A stretch of DNA of 64,000 nt from an uncultured Hyphomicrobiaceae bacterium (GTDB taxonomy: Bacteria; Pseudomonadota; Alphaproteobacteria; Rhizobiales; CALHAX01): assembly GCA_937931785.1 (NCBI GenBank), contig CALHAX010000001.1, positions 1 through 64,000 on the forward strand, in the 5' to 3' direction. Positions 18,654-27,851 of the stretch are shown here, in pieces. Under the pieces are notes generated by a model. It did no database searches. It had not been told where the DNA came from and saw only the letters and a list, made by a program, of their open reading frames with translations. The first letter of the stretch is position 1. Each line of letters begins with the position of its first letter. A program made the position numbers and the translations under genes.

Positions 18654-19520
18654 GTGACAATGTTCGCTTTTATCTGTGCTGCAATTGCACTTTTGGCGGG
18701 GGCTGGGTGGTGGATCGGGCATCAGGTCACCCGTGAAACGCAACGGGTATTTGCCCCGTCGCTGAATGTGAACGTACACGCCGCCGCGAGAGAGCCGTTA
18801 CTGCACGCCATGACGGAACTGGGAATTCCATCCCATCGGATTGTGTTTGTGACGAACGCGACACAAGGCCAGGTGGCACACGTCACGATATCTGCATGTG
18901 AGGGCGGCATCACTGCGTCCTGCATCACAACCCCGGTGCACGCACGGTCATTTGCGCTGCAACGCATTCCGGTTGCAGAAGAGATGGATGCGCAAACCTG
19001 GCGTCGTGTCGCGACACTTCTTCTGCGACAGACGCATACGACGACGCACGACATTTTGCAGGGCAGAGGTGCGCCTGGTTCATGTGATCCCGCATTCGAA
19101 CGCCACTATCTTTCTGCGTGGAAAAATCTTCAAAGTCGTGATGAACACGGGCTCCGAAGCGCCCTGAATGGTCTTCGAAGCGCGCTGGCACAATGGCCCG
19201 GCGACCGCGACGCGGAAAAAGCCGTCGCGCTTGCCAATCTCGCCGATCTTTGCCGTCGGATGCCTGAGACACCCGTTACCCGGCTTGCGCGGAGGCTGGA
19301 GGGCTATGCAGCCGCATGTGAAGCGCTGGAACTTCAGTATAGCCTGCCAACTCAGTGTCGCCTGCAAGGTCTGAGACAGCTTGTCCGGGGGCTGCATGCT
19401 GATCTGGCGATACATGGAACCAATGCAATCCAGACGCTCCATGAGCGGTCGTACGGCCTGTCTGATGCCGCTTGTCCACAGACTTCCACAATGCAACTGG
19501 TCAGTGAGGGCGATCACTAG
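18654..19520 (+). CDS. Hypothetical membrane-anchored protein
   Basis: 288 aa; N-terminal TM (FAFICAAIALLAGAGWWIG); C-terminal helical region; no family recognised; same strand as the next ORF and crtB. Confidence 0.6.
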   Translation: MTMFAFICAAIALLAGAGWWIGHQVTRETQRVFAPSLNVNVHAAAREPLLHAMTELGIPSHRIVFVTNATQGQVAHVTISACEGGITASCITTPVHARSFALQRIPVAEEMDAQTWRRVATLLLRQTHTTTHDILQGRGAPGSCDPAFERHYLSAWKNLQSRDEHGLRSALNGLRSALAQWPGDRDAEKAVALANLADLCRRMPETPVTRLARRLEGYAAACEALELQYSLPTQCRLQGLRQLVRGLHADLAIHGTNAIQTLHERSYGLSDAACPQTSTMQLVSEGDH

Positions 19521-19585
19521 AGTCTGAATGCGATATACCACGCTGGCATCGCCAGAACCGTAAGTCACATACCAGGGAGCAATGG

Positions 19586-20758
19586 ATGGACCTGTTCGCG
19601 GACTTCTTTCATCTGTTCAATGATTTCTTTCTCCTGATTGCAGGTGCCATCGGTGCGGTGTGGTTGATGATTTCAACCGTGCTCAGCCGCTTCAGCCTTG
19701 CCATTATTGCAGGTATTGGGCGGACAGGCGGAGCGGTTCTCGGTCAGCGGTTTGGCGGGCAGATGAACAGCCGACGGATGCCCACAAGCCCAACGCGCAG
19801 AAAAGGTCGCCAGGCCTTGTGGCGAGCCGAAGCCCGTCAGCAACGTATGGCGTCTTACGTCCAGGCCTGGTTCGACTTGCTGGCCACACGAGGAGGGCCA
19901 TTCGCGCTGTCAATTTATCTCCACAGCCATCTGCATCACGGGTTTCGCGACAAGGTGGTGCGGTTGCGTGTGCGGTGTCGAGAATTTGATCGCCTTGAAG
20001 AAGTGGCGCAACATCGCCTGCAACGCTACGAACGCGAGTACGAGAAAACGTGCGAGCCTATTCGTGATCAGATGCTGGAACTTGATCTGGAACTGGCGCG
20101 TTTGCGGGCCCGGCATTCCCGTCAGCGATTTCGATTTTGGAGAAAGCGCTGGTTCCGTGTGAAGCGTCGCCAATTCCAGACGCGGCGGTCCATCATATGG
20201 CATCGCATCCAACTGATGCGCGCCGAATGGCGGCTGAACGAGAAATACAGCGTCTTGCTGGAACCCGCGCTGGTTGCCGTTGATCAATATGAGCGAACAT
20301 ATCTGACCCATTGGGTCCATTCCTTCGAAGCGGACCTCGAGTCTTTCCGTCTGACGGTTGTCACTGGACGTCTCGTTGATATCCTGTTCCAGCCTTCCAA
20401 TGACGCCACATGCCGGCGTTTGGGCTTGGCGGACGTGCCCCGGGATCGCATAAACCTGCGCGATTATCTCATTGCCTACCTTGGTGCGCGAAATGTTGGT
20501 TTTCCGCCCTTGGCGCGATTGGAAGGATTGTTCGAAATTTATCTCCGTCTGCGGCTTCTGGAAGATCCTGCCCTCTGCGATAAATGGGGTGTCAACCGCA
20601 TCTGGCTGGAAAACTACCTGCCACCGCCAGGCACGATGGGCGTCGCGCATGAGAGATACCATCACTTACATCAGGCCCAGGCCATGCGCGCGGGCATTCC
20701 TGGAGTTCAAATTGCAGACCAGCAGAATAACGCCGGCATGAAACGGAGCGCGACATGA
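19586..20758 (+). CDS. Hypothetical Arg-rich membrane-anchored protein coupled to crtB
   Basis: 390 aa; N-terminal hydrophobic segment, strongly basic helical centre; stop overlaps the crtB start by ATGA. Confidence 0.75.
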   Translation: MDLFADFFHLFNDFFLLIAGAIGAVWLMISTVLSRFSLAIIAGIGRTGGAVLGQRFGGQMNSRRMPTSPTRRKGRQALWRAEARQQRMASYVQAWFDLLATRGGPFALSIYLHSHLHHGFRDKVVRLRVRCREFDRLEEVAQHRLQRYEREYEKTCEPIRDQMLELDLELARLRARHSRQRFRFWRKRWFRVKRRQFQTRRSIIWHRIQLMRAEWRLNEKYSVLLEPALVAVDQYERTYLTHWVHSFEADLESFRLTVVTGRLVDILFQPSNDATCRRLGLADVPRDRINLRDYLIAYLGARNVGFPPLARLEGLFEIYLRLRLLEDPALCDKWGVNRIWLENYLPPPGTMGVAHERYHHLHQAQAMRAGIPGVQIADQQNNAGMKRSAT

Positions 20759-21705
20759 CGTCGGGGGCAATGGACCGCGCAGCGCTCGCTGCGTTCAGCC
20801 GCTCCCGAATTGAAAAGGGATCGAAAAGCTTTGCAGTGGCATCCCGAATTTTCGACGTGAAAACCCGTGATGCCGTACACATGCTTTACGCGTGGTGTCG
20901 CCATTGCGACGATGTGATCGACGATCAGGATCTCGGATTTGCACGAAGAAGCGGTGCGCAACACAACACGCTGGATGATATTCTGCAAAATCTGCGTGAA
21001 AATACGCGTGCTGCACTTGCGGGAGAGCTGCCTGAGGATCCGGTTTTCCAGTCACTGGCTCATGTGACGAAGACATATGCCATTCCCGAGTCGCAGCCGC
21101 TGGATCACATCACCGGTTTCGAGATGGACGTGAACGAGGTCGCATACAACACGATCGAGGACACGCTGACCTACTGTTATCACGTGGCGGGGGTCGTTGG
21201 CATCATGATGGCACGGATCATGGGCGTGCAAGGTCAGGATACGCTTGAGCGGGCTTGCGATCTCGGTATTGCATTTCAGCTCACGAACATTTGTCGTGAT
21301 GTCATCGACGACGCCAGAATTGGACGGGTTTATCTCCCGTCAAACTGGTTGCGCGACGTGGGGCTTGATATCGAAAACTTCGCCCGGACTGAAAACCGCG
21401 CCGCACTTCATAAAGTCGTGATACGTACTCTCGATCTTGCAGATCGCTATTATGACAGCGCGGGCGTTGGTATTGCGCGACTGCCGCTTCGGGCAGCGGG
21501 CGCCATTGCAGCAGCACGAAACGTTTATCGTGATATCGGAGAAGAGGTGCGCCAGGGCGGCATACATGCCTGGGATACGCGTGCCTCTACGACAAAACGC
21601 CAGAAAATGATGCGTGCGGCGCAAGGGCTCTTGCAGGCCATGGCATCACGTTTATACGCGCCATCGTTCGACCGTACCGGACTCTGGACGCGTTCGCACC
21701 AGTGA
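20755..21705 (+). CDS. crtB: Phytoene/squalene synthase family protein
   Basis: LYAWCRHCDDVIDDQD and GIAFQLTNICRDVIDDARIGRVYLP motifs. Confidence 0.93.
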   Translation: MTSGAMDRAALAAFSRSRIEKGSKSFAVASRIFDVKTRDAVHMLYAWCRHCDDVIDDQDLGFARRSGAQHNTLDDILQNLRENTRAALAGELPEDPVFQSLAHVTKTYAIPESQPLDHITGFEMDVNEVAYNTIEDTLTYCYHVAGVVGIMMARIMGVQGQDTLERACDLGIAFQLTNICRDVIDDARIGRVYLPSNWLRDVGLDIENFARTENRAALHKVVIRTLDLADRYYDSAGVGIARLPLRAAGAIAAARNVYRDIGEEVRQGGIHAWDTRASTTKRQKMMRAAQGLLQAMASRLYAPSFDRTGLWTRSHQ

Positions 21706-21710
21706 TTGTA

Positions 21711-22238
21711 TCAGCTCGTGGTCCAGTCGTGACTTGTCTCCACGGACTGTTCATCCACCTTCGCGCCACGCGCACGGTTCATGCGAAGCTGCTCTTTCAG
21801 GACGGCGATGGACGGGGCAATCAGGAACCCGAAAGACACGGCCCCATCCTTGTCAGCCACCGCATGGTGCAGGCGGTGCGCCTGATACATCCGCTGCAGA
21901 TATCCACCCCGGGGGACAACACGGAAGCCGAAACGATGATGGACGAGTATATCATGCATGAAGAGATAAATTGCGCCGTAACCGACCAGGCCGAGGCCGA
22001 CAAAGAAGAATGGCATCCAGACATGCAAACCGGCGAGCATCAAACCGATGGATAGGACACTGAAAAACAGACCGAAGAGATCGTTCAGCTCGAACCCGCC
22101 CTCGTAGGGCGAGTGGTGTGACTTGTGCAACGACCACAACCATCCGTGCATGATGTATTTGTGCGTGACCCATGCCACCGCTTCCATTCCGGCGACCGTG
22201 CCGAGAAAGATGGCGATATAGAGCAGCACGTCGATCAT
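21711..22238 (-). CDS. crtZ: Beta-carotene 3-hydroxylase (fatty acid hydroxylase superfamily)
   Basis: His motifs HKYIMHG, HKSHH, HDILVHHR, HRLHHA. Confidence 0.92.
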   Translation of the reverse strand: MIDVLLYIAIFLGTVAGMEAVAWVTHKYIMHGWLWSLHKSHHSPYEGGFELNDLFGLFFSVLSIGLMLAGLHVWMPFFFVGLGLVGYGAIYLFMHDILVHHRFGFRVVPRGGYLQRMYQAHRLHHAVADKDGAVSFGFLIAPSIAVLKEQLRMNRARGAKVDEQSVETSHDWTTS

Positions 22239-22264
22239 AAGCTGTAGCTCCGTTTGTCGTGTTC

Positions 22265-22445
22265 TATAGCGCGTCTGATTTAATTGAAATCATGACGCGA
22301 TGATCCAGGTCGCTCCACTGGCATCCCGGTGTCCCCATTCAAGTTGTGTCGGGGTCACCAGTTCCGACACAACGTCTCACGAGTGCCATGATGATCCCGG
22401 CGCCTCTACTGCGTAGAAGCCGCCCTAAGTCGGACACACCCTGTG
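22265..22445 (+). repeat. Dispersed element copy 3, extended by inserted hairpins
   Basis: TATAGCGCGTCTGATTTAATTGAAATCATGACGCG...GGCATCCCGGTGTCCCC, then GTTGTGTCGG/CCGACACAAC hairpin (22343-22373) and a GATCCCGGCGCCT..AGAAGCCGCC hairpin, then GTCGGACACACCC. Confidence 0.8.
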
Positions 22446-22560
22446 GCAATTCTCAACGGCAATGGGTGAGGCTTCAAACACATTCATGGTAGGCCAAGCA
22501 TGTCTGATCATTCACCGCGCCAGAACGACGCGCTGTGCGTTGGTGCCGCAAGTCCGAAGG

Positions 22561-23466
22561 TCAGGCGTCGAGGCGCAGGACGAGCATTTCGGTAAGCGAT
22601 TGTGCGTAAAGGCCCAGCAATGAAGACGCTCCGCCAGGCAAAACAGCGAGTGCAGCATCCACTTGAGACATGGCCGCCGTGCGCGCTGCGTCAAATCCGA
22701 GCATCTGTACCAGCGTCGGCTTGTCGCTATCATTTGCAACATCCTTGCCGGCCAGTTCGATGGATCCCGCAAAGTCCAGCAAATCGTCAAGAGTCTGAAA
22801 CGCATGTCCGAGCCGCATGCCGAACTCATAAAGTTCATCGCACGTTTCTGCAGGTTGGTCGGATGCGATGGCACCAATCTCGGCGGCGGCAGCAAAAAGC
22901 GCACCGGTCTTGCGGCGATGCATTGTTTCAAGTGCATCTGCGGTGTCGGAATCTGATGGAAGCCCATGCAAATCTTCTTCCTGACCGGCGACCAGCCCTT
23001 GTGACCCGATGCTTCGGCTCAACGCCGCAACGATACGTACGGCGTGAGCAGGTTCCAGCGACGTGTCCCGTGCCACGACGTCATAGGCGAGGTTCATAAG
23101 CCCGATAGAGGCAAGCATCGCCGTGTCATCACCAAACATGGCATGGCTGGTTGGCCGTCCGCGCCGCAACGTTGCGTCATCCATCGCCGGCAGGTCGTCG
23201 AGGATCAGGGATGCAGCGTGAATCATTTCAATAGCACAAGCGGCTGTCATGACGCGTGTCTGCGGCACGCCAAATTGCTCCGCAGACAGAAGGGTCAGGA
23301 TCGGTCGAACCCGTTTGCCCGGCGCCAGCAGGCTATGCCGCATGGCGTCATGCAGTCGTACAGGTTTTGTGCCTTCGGCCGGTGCCAAAGTCTGCAATGC
23401 CGTCTCGGCAGCGGTTTGGGCGGCCAGTATGTGTTGTGCAATCAGTGTGTTTGGTGGCTCAATCAT
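22561..23466 (-). CDS. crtE: Geranylgeranyl/farnesyl diphosphate synthase (polyprenyl synthetase)
   Basis: LILDDLPAMDDATLRRGRPTSH and FQTLDDLLDFAG aspartate-rich motifs. Confidence 0.92.
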   Translation of the reverse strand: MIEPPNTLIAQHILAAQTAAETALQTLAPAEGTKPVRLHDAMRHSLLAPGKRVRPILTLLSAEQFGVPQTRVMTAACAIEMIHAASLILDDLPAMDDATLRRGRPTSHAMFGDDTAMLASIGLMNLAYDVVARDTSLEPAHAVRIVAALSRSIGSQGLVAGQEEDLHGLPSDSDTADALETMHRRKTGALFAAAAEIGAIASDQPAETCDELYEFGMRLGHAFQTLDDLLDFAGSIELAGKDVANDSDKPTLVQMLGFDAARTAAMSQVDAALAVLPGGASSLLGLYAQSLTEMLVLRLDA

Positions 23467-23641
23467 GTTGTCGTTTCTGTCTCACACTCACCCGCAGTTG
23501 TGCAATGGCGTGATGCCGCACATGAACAGGCATCGAACGTGTTCGATATGGCGTATTATCGTCATGAACTTGCACGCTTGCGTCTGAACGGGCATGCAAA
23601 TGCAGCGCAGGCCACACGCGCAAGAGAGGAGATCGGACCAC

Positions 23642-25168
23642 ATGTCATTAACGGCATCGCATCGCCATACCGCCGTCGTCATTGGTTCCGGTTTCGGCGG
23701 TATCGCGGCGGCGCTTCGACTTCGCGCGAAGGGATACGACGTCACGTTGCTTGAGCGTGGCACTGCGCTTGGCGGGCGTGCGCAGGCGTTCGAACGCGGC
23801 GGCTTCAAACACGATGCCGGACCGACAGTGATCACAGCCCCCTTCCTGTTCGAGGAGCTGTTTGAGCTGTTTGGACAGAAGATGTCGGATCACGTGAAGT
23901 TGGTCGAGGTCGATCCCTGGTATCGGTTTCGCTTCAACGATGGCGATACGTTCGACTACGGAGGCACGATCGAGGATACGCAACGCGAGATCGCCCGTTT
24001 CAACACTGATGATTCCAAACGCTATCTCGAGCTGATCGCGCATTCGAAAAAACTGTTCGATGCCGGGTTCACGGAACTTGCAGATCAGCCGTTCCACCAG
24101 CCGTCCAAAATGATTGCGCAGATCCCAAAACTTGTGAAGCTGAAAAGCTATCGCACGGTCTGGCAGATGGTCTGCGCGTACATTAAAGATCCGAAAGTGC
24201 GGCAGGCCTTGTCTGTGCAGCCTCTGCTTGTTGGCGGCAGTCCCTTCGACACGACAAGCATCTACGGCCTGATCCACTACCTGGAACGCCAGTGGGGCGT
24301 ATTTTTCTGTATGGGCGGAACAGGCGCGATGGTGAAAGCTCTTGGGGATCTCATGCGCGCTCAAGGTATCGACATACGTTTCGAGACCACAGTCCGCGAT
24401 GTTCTGATCGAAAAACAAATCGCCAACGGCGTGCGTCTTGAGAGTGGAGAAAAAATATTCGCTGACGTTGTGGTCTCGAATGCAGATCCCATGCACCTGT
24501 ACGGGAAAATGGTGCCGCAAGATGCGCAGTCCCGGATCACAAAGTTGAAGTGTCGGCACTCACGACTGTCCATGGGGTTGTTCGTGATGTTCTTCGGAAC
24601 GACCCGGCAATATCCTGACGTGGCGCACCACACCATCTGGCTTGGGCCGCGCTATAAGGCGTTGCTCGACGAAATCTTCAAGAAGAAGGTGATGTCAGAG
24701 GATTTCTCACTCTACCTTCACCGACCAACGGCAACGGATCCGAGTTTCGCCCCGGCTGGCAAGGACTCGTTCTATGTCCTGTGTCCCGTACCAAACCTTG
24801 ATGGTCATATCGACTGGAAGCGCGAAGCTCCACGGCTGCGCGCGCGCATCATCTCGGAACTTGAAGAGACGATGCTGCCCGGCTTGTCCAACGCGATAAC
24901 GGCAGATTTTTACATGACGCCTGAGGACTTCGCCGAAGATTACCTCAGTGTCGCCGGTGCCGGGTTTTCGGTTGCGCCGTATTTCACACAATCGGCATGG
25001 TTCCGCTTTCACAACAAGGCGGAAGGGATTGAAAACCTTTTTCTCACAGGCGCAGGTACGCATCCTGGCGCGGGCATGCCTGGCGTGCTGTGTTCCGCCA
25101 AGGTTGTCGACCGGCTGATCCCGGCCGTACACGACGCGGACGAGAGCCTCCGCGAAGTTACAGGATAG
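23642..25168 (+). CDS. crtI: Phytoene desaturase
   Basis: AVVIGSGFGGIAAALRLRAKGYDVTLLE Rossmann motif; C-terminal GAGTHPGAGMPGVLCSAKVVDRLI. Confidence 0.95.
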   Translation: MSLTASHRHTAVVIGSGFGGIAAALRLRAKGYDVTLLERGTALGGRAQAFERGGFKHDAGPTVITAPFLFEELFELFGQKMSDHVKLVEVDPWYRFRFNDGDTFDYGGTIEDTQREIARFNTDDSKRYLELIAHSKKLFDAGFTELADQPFHQPSKMIAQIPKLVKLKSYRTVWQMVCAYIKDPKVRQALSVQPLLVGGSPFDTTSIYGLIHYLERQWGVFFCMGGTGAMVKALGDLMRAQGIDIRFETTVRDVLIEKQIANGVRLESGEKIFADVVVSNADPMHLYGKMVPQDAQSRITKLKCRHSRLSMGLFVMFFGTTRQYPDVAHHTIWLGPRYKALLDEIFKKKVMSEDFSLYLHRPTATDPSFAPAGKDSFYVLCPVPNLDGHIDWKREAPRLRARIISELEETMLPGLSNAITADFYMTPEDFAEDYLSVAGAGFSVAPYFTQSAWFRFHNKAEGIENLFLTGAGTHPGAGMPGVLCSAKVVDRLIPAVHDADESLREVTG

Positions 25169-25186
25169 CAGAACAGGAGGCGCACT

Positions 25187-25543
25187 ATGCCACGTCATCG
25201 CATGGTCATGGAACTCGGGATGGGCACAGACATTCGCGGGCAGGACTACACCAAGGCCGCTGTGCGTGCACTGCAGAATGCCTTGCGTCAAAACTCTCTC
25301 ACCGTTGCGCGCGCATTCGGTGTCGAGCCGGAGGACATGCACGTCACAGCGGTTATCGGCGTACAAAAGCCGGAGCAGGTGGACGTCGCCGCAATCGCCG
25401 CCACGTTCCCCTATGGCAAACCGAGCGTGCAGGTCGAGTTTGGTGGCATGGACACGGTGCAGGATGACGGCACGCCCGGTCCCATCATGGCGAACGCCGT
25501 CGTGCTCGTGGACCTGGATCTGCCCGAAGGAGCCGCAGCATGA
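25187..25543 (+). CDS. Lin0512 family protein, paralogue 1
   Basis: ELGMGTDIRGQDYTKAAVRALQNALRQNSL; clearly paralogous to the next ORF. Confidence 0.8.
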   Translation: MPRHRMVMELGMGTDIRGQDYTKAAVRALQNALRQNSLTVARAFGVEPEDMHVTAVIGVQKPEQVDVAAIAATFPYGKPSVQVEFGGMDTVQDDGTPGPIMANAVVLVDLDLPEGAAA

Positions 25544-25887
25544 GTGGCACACAATTGAAACGCATCATTCTTGAAATGGGTACCGGCAACGACCTCTACG
25601 GCATGGACTACACCAAGGCCGCCTGCCGCGCCGTGCAGGACGCCATCCACCATTCCTCTCTGACCTTGTTCAAGAGCTTGAACATCGATCCGGCAACTAT
25701 GCAGATCGAACTCAATCTCGCTGCGCAGGAACCGGAGAAAATCGATCTGGCAAAGGTTGCGAAAGAGTTGCCGTACGGTCAGGTTACGCCGCATGCCATC
25801 AAAGGTGGTCTTAACATCCCTGATGAAACAGGCGACCGCACCACTGTCATCGTCAATGCGGGAATTATTGTGCGATTGCCGTTGTGA
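25540..25887 (+). CDS. Lin0512 family protein, paralogue 2
   Basis: ILEMGTGNDLYGMDYTKAACRAVQDAIHHSSL; ATGA overlap with the preceding gene. Confidence 0.8.
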   Translation: MSGTQLKRIILEMGTGNDLYGMDYTKAACRAVQDAIHHSSLTLFKSLNIDPATMQIELNLAAQEPEKIDLAKVAKELPYGQVTPHAIKGGLNIPDETGDRTTVIVNAGIIVRLPL

Positions 25888-25969
25888 GATGTCGGTTGGT
25901 GGCAGAACGGGCGCGGTGTACTCATCTGGAATTTCGATCTATGGCGTAGCAGCAAACATTCCGCAACCA

Positions 25970-26449
25970 TCATGCAGGCGCAGCGATCCACCAGATATTC
26001 TCACAGGGGTCTTTCACACCAGCCATTCGATCTCCATGCGGGCGCACATTCGGTTCCATAATTGCAGTCGCTCCCGCCGATAACGCTTTGGCGAATGTTG
26101 CGTCGACATCCAAAACGAACAGATGCATCTGTGAGACGTTTGCTGAATAGTTTTCGTTGGCTTCGTTCAGCATGATGATTGTGTCTCCAATTCGCACACG
26201 TGCATGCTGGACAATGTTATTTTTATTTCGTTTTTCGCGCACGACTTTCCCGTCAAAAGCTTCGACAAGAAACGAGATGAACTGATCTGCTGCCAGTACG
26301 GTAAAGTACGGCGTAATGGTGTGGTAACCTTCCGGAATTTTAATTATTGCCCCATGATCCGTTGTTCCTTGTTCAACCGAAGTTCTCAATGTCAAGGAAG
26401 GCCGTAAAGTTAGGGCGTCGAAAGCGCAGGTCATTGCGTCCAAAATCAA
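25970..26449 (-). CDS. VOC/glyoxalase-like (PhnB-type) protein
   Basis: IPEGYHTITPYFTVLAADQFISFLVEAFDGKVVRE...VRIGDTIIMLNEAN...GDRMAGVKDPCENIWWIA. Start uncertain. Confidence 0.8.
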   Translation of the reverse strand: MILDAMTCAFDALTLRPSLTLRTSVEQGTTDHGAIIKIPEGYHTITPYFTVLAADQFISFLVEAFDGKVVREKRNKNNIVQHARVRIGDTIIMLNEANENYSANVSQMHLFVLDVDATFAKALSAGATAIMEPNVRPHGDRMAGVKDPCENIWWIAAPA

Positions 26450-26585
26450 CCCGGATCACGATGAAAGCATCAAGAAGGAAAGTCAATGCAGTACCTGTTT
26501 ACAAAGATATCTCTTGACCAGGGTTTTGCGAAAGCAATCAAATTCTCGGCCAACATGTTCACGACTCTTGTCGTCCGTCTGCCCA

Positions 26586-27851
26586 TCAACCCGGCAGGTC
26601 CTGCACCGCATAAGCAATCGCCTCGATTGTCTCCGCGAGATCATCGTCGGTCAACGCAAGGGAGGGGTATACCTTTCCCGGTGATTTGAATATGCCTCTC
26701 TCGCGAAGCCGCGCGTTGAACGCCGCAGCCTTTTCTGCATCGCCTTTGATTACATCACGATAGTTCGCTATGCGCTGGTCCGTGAACACCACATCGAACA
26801 GCGTCGGATCACCGACGATCTGATGCGCGTGCCCAGCTCCATCGAGATGCGTGTGTATTGCATCCATGAGTTTGCGTCCGCAGTGCCGCAGGCGCTCATA
26901 ACTGCCAGGTCTCCGTAAAATCTCCATCGTTTTCAATCCTGCAACGGCAGCAACCGGATTGCCGCTCAGCGTGCCAAGCTGCATCAGGAAACCCTCAGGC
27001 CCCACCCTGGATTTGTCGAAGTGCGCCATGATGTCGGCACGCCCGGCAATGGCAGCGAGCGGAAATCCGCCGCCGATGATTTTCCCAAGCGTGCACACGT
27101 CGGGCGTGACGCCATACAACTCCTGGGCACCGCCATACGCGAAGCGAAATCCGGTGACGATCTCATCGAAGATCAGAATAATACCATGGGCGTCGCATTC
27201 TTCGCGTAACGCTTCGAGAAAACCGGGCGCAGGCGGAATGATCCGTTGCAACGGTTCGACAATGATGCCCGCAATTTGATCTCCGTACTCGGCAATCAGC
27301 GATCGGGCAAAATCGATGTCGTTGAATGGCGCGATCAACATTTCATCGCGCACGCTCGCGGGTATGCCGGCCGAATCCGGAACCGCCATCGGAAAGTTGG
27401 TCAGTTTCGTCGGGGCAAGGCTCATTTGCGCCTCGGCCGACATGCCATGATATCCGCCCTCGAATTTCATGATCTTGTTGCGTCCGGTGAAGGCGCGTGC
27501 CAGGCGCATGGCATACATATCCGCTTCACCGCCGGAAGAGACGTAACGAACTTGCTCCGCACACGCGACGGCACGGCAAATTTCTTCGGCAAGTTCGATG
27601 CCTGCGGCATTGTTGGCGAAAAACGTCATGCCCTTCGACAACTGCTCTTGAACGGCGTCCAGCACTTCAGGGTGACCATGCCCGATCAACATGGGGCCGG
27701 AGCCGATCAGGTAGTCGATGTATTCATTACCGTCTTCATCCCAGACACGCGAGCCTTGGCCATTGCGGATGATAATGCCAGGATCAAAGTTTCCAAACCC
27801 GCCGCCAGGCAGCACGTTGCGGGCGCGTTCGATCCAGTCCTGTTGTGTCAT
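26586..27851 (-). CDS. Class III PLP aminotransferase, glutamate-1-semialdehyde aminomutase-like
   Basis: ARAFTGRNKIMKFEGGYHGM; ILIFDEIVTGFRFAYGGAQELYGVTPDVCTLGKIIGGGFPLAAIAGRADIM. Confidence 0.88.
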   Translation of the reverse strand: MTQQDWIERARNVLPGGGFGNFDPGIIIRNGQGSRVWDEDGNEYIDYLIGSGPMLIGHGHPEVLDAVQEQLSKGMTFFANNAAGIELAEEICRAVACAEQVRYVSSGGEADMYAMRLARAFTGRNKIMKFEGGYHGMSAEAQMSLAPTKLTNFPMAVPDSAGIPASVRDEMLIAPFNDIDFARSLIAEYGDQIAGIIVEPLQRIIPPAPGFLEALREECDAHGIILIFDEIVTGFRFAYGGAQELYGVTPDVCTLGKIIGGGFPLAAIAGRADIMAHFDKSRVGPEGFLMQLGTLSGNPVAAVAGLKTMEILRRPGSYERLRHCGRKLMDAIHTHLDGAGHAHQIVGDPTLFDVVFTDQRIANYRDVIKGDAEKAAAFNARLRERGIFKSPGKVYPSLALTDDDLAETIEAIAYAVQDLPG

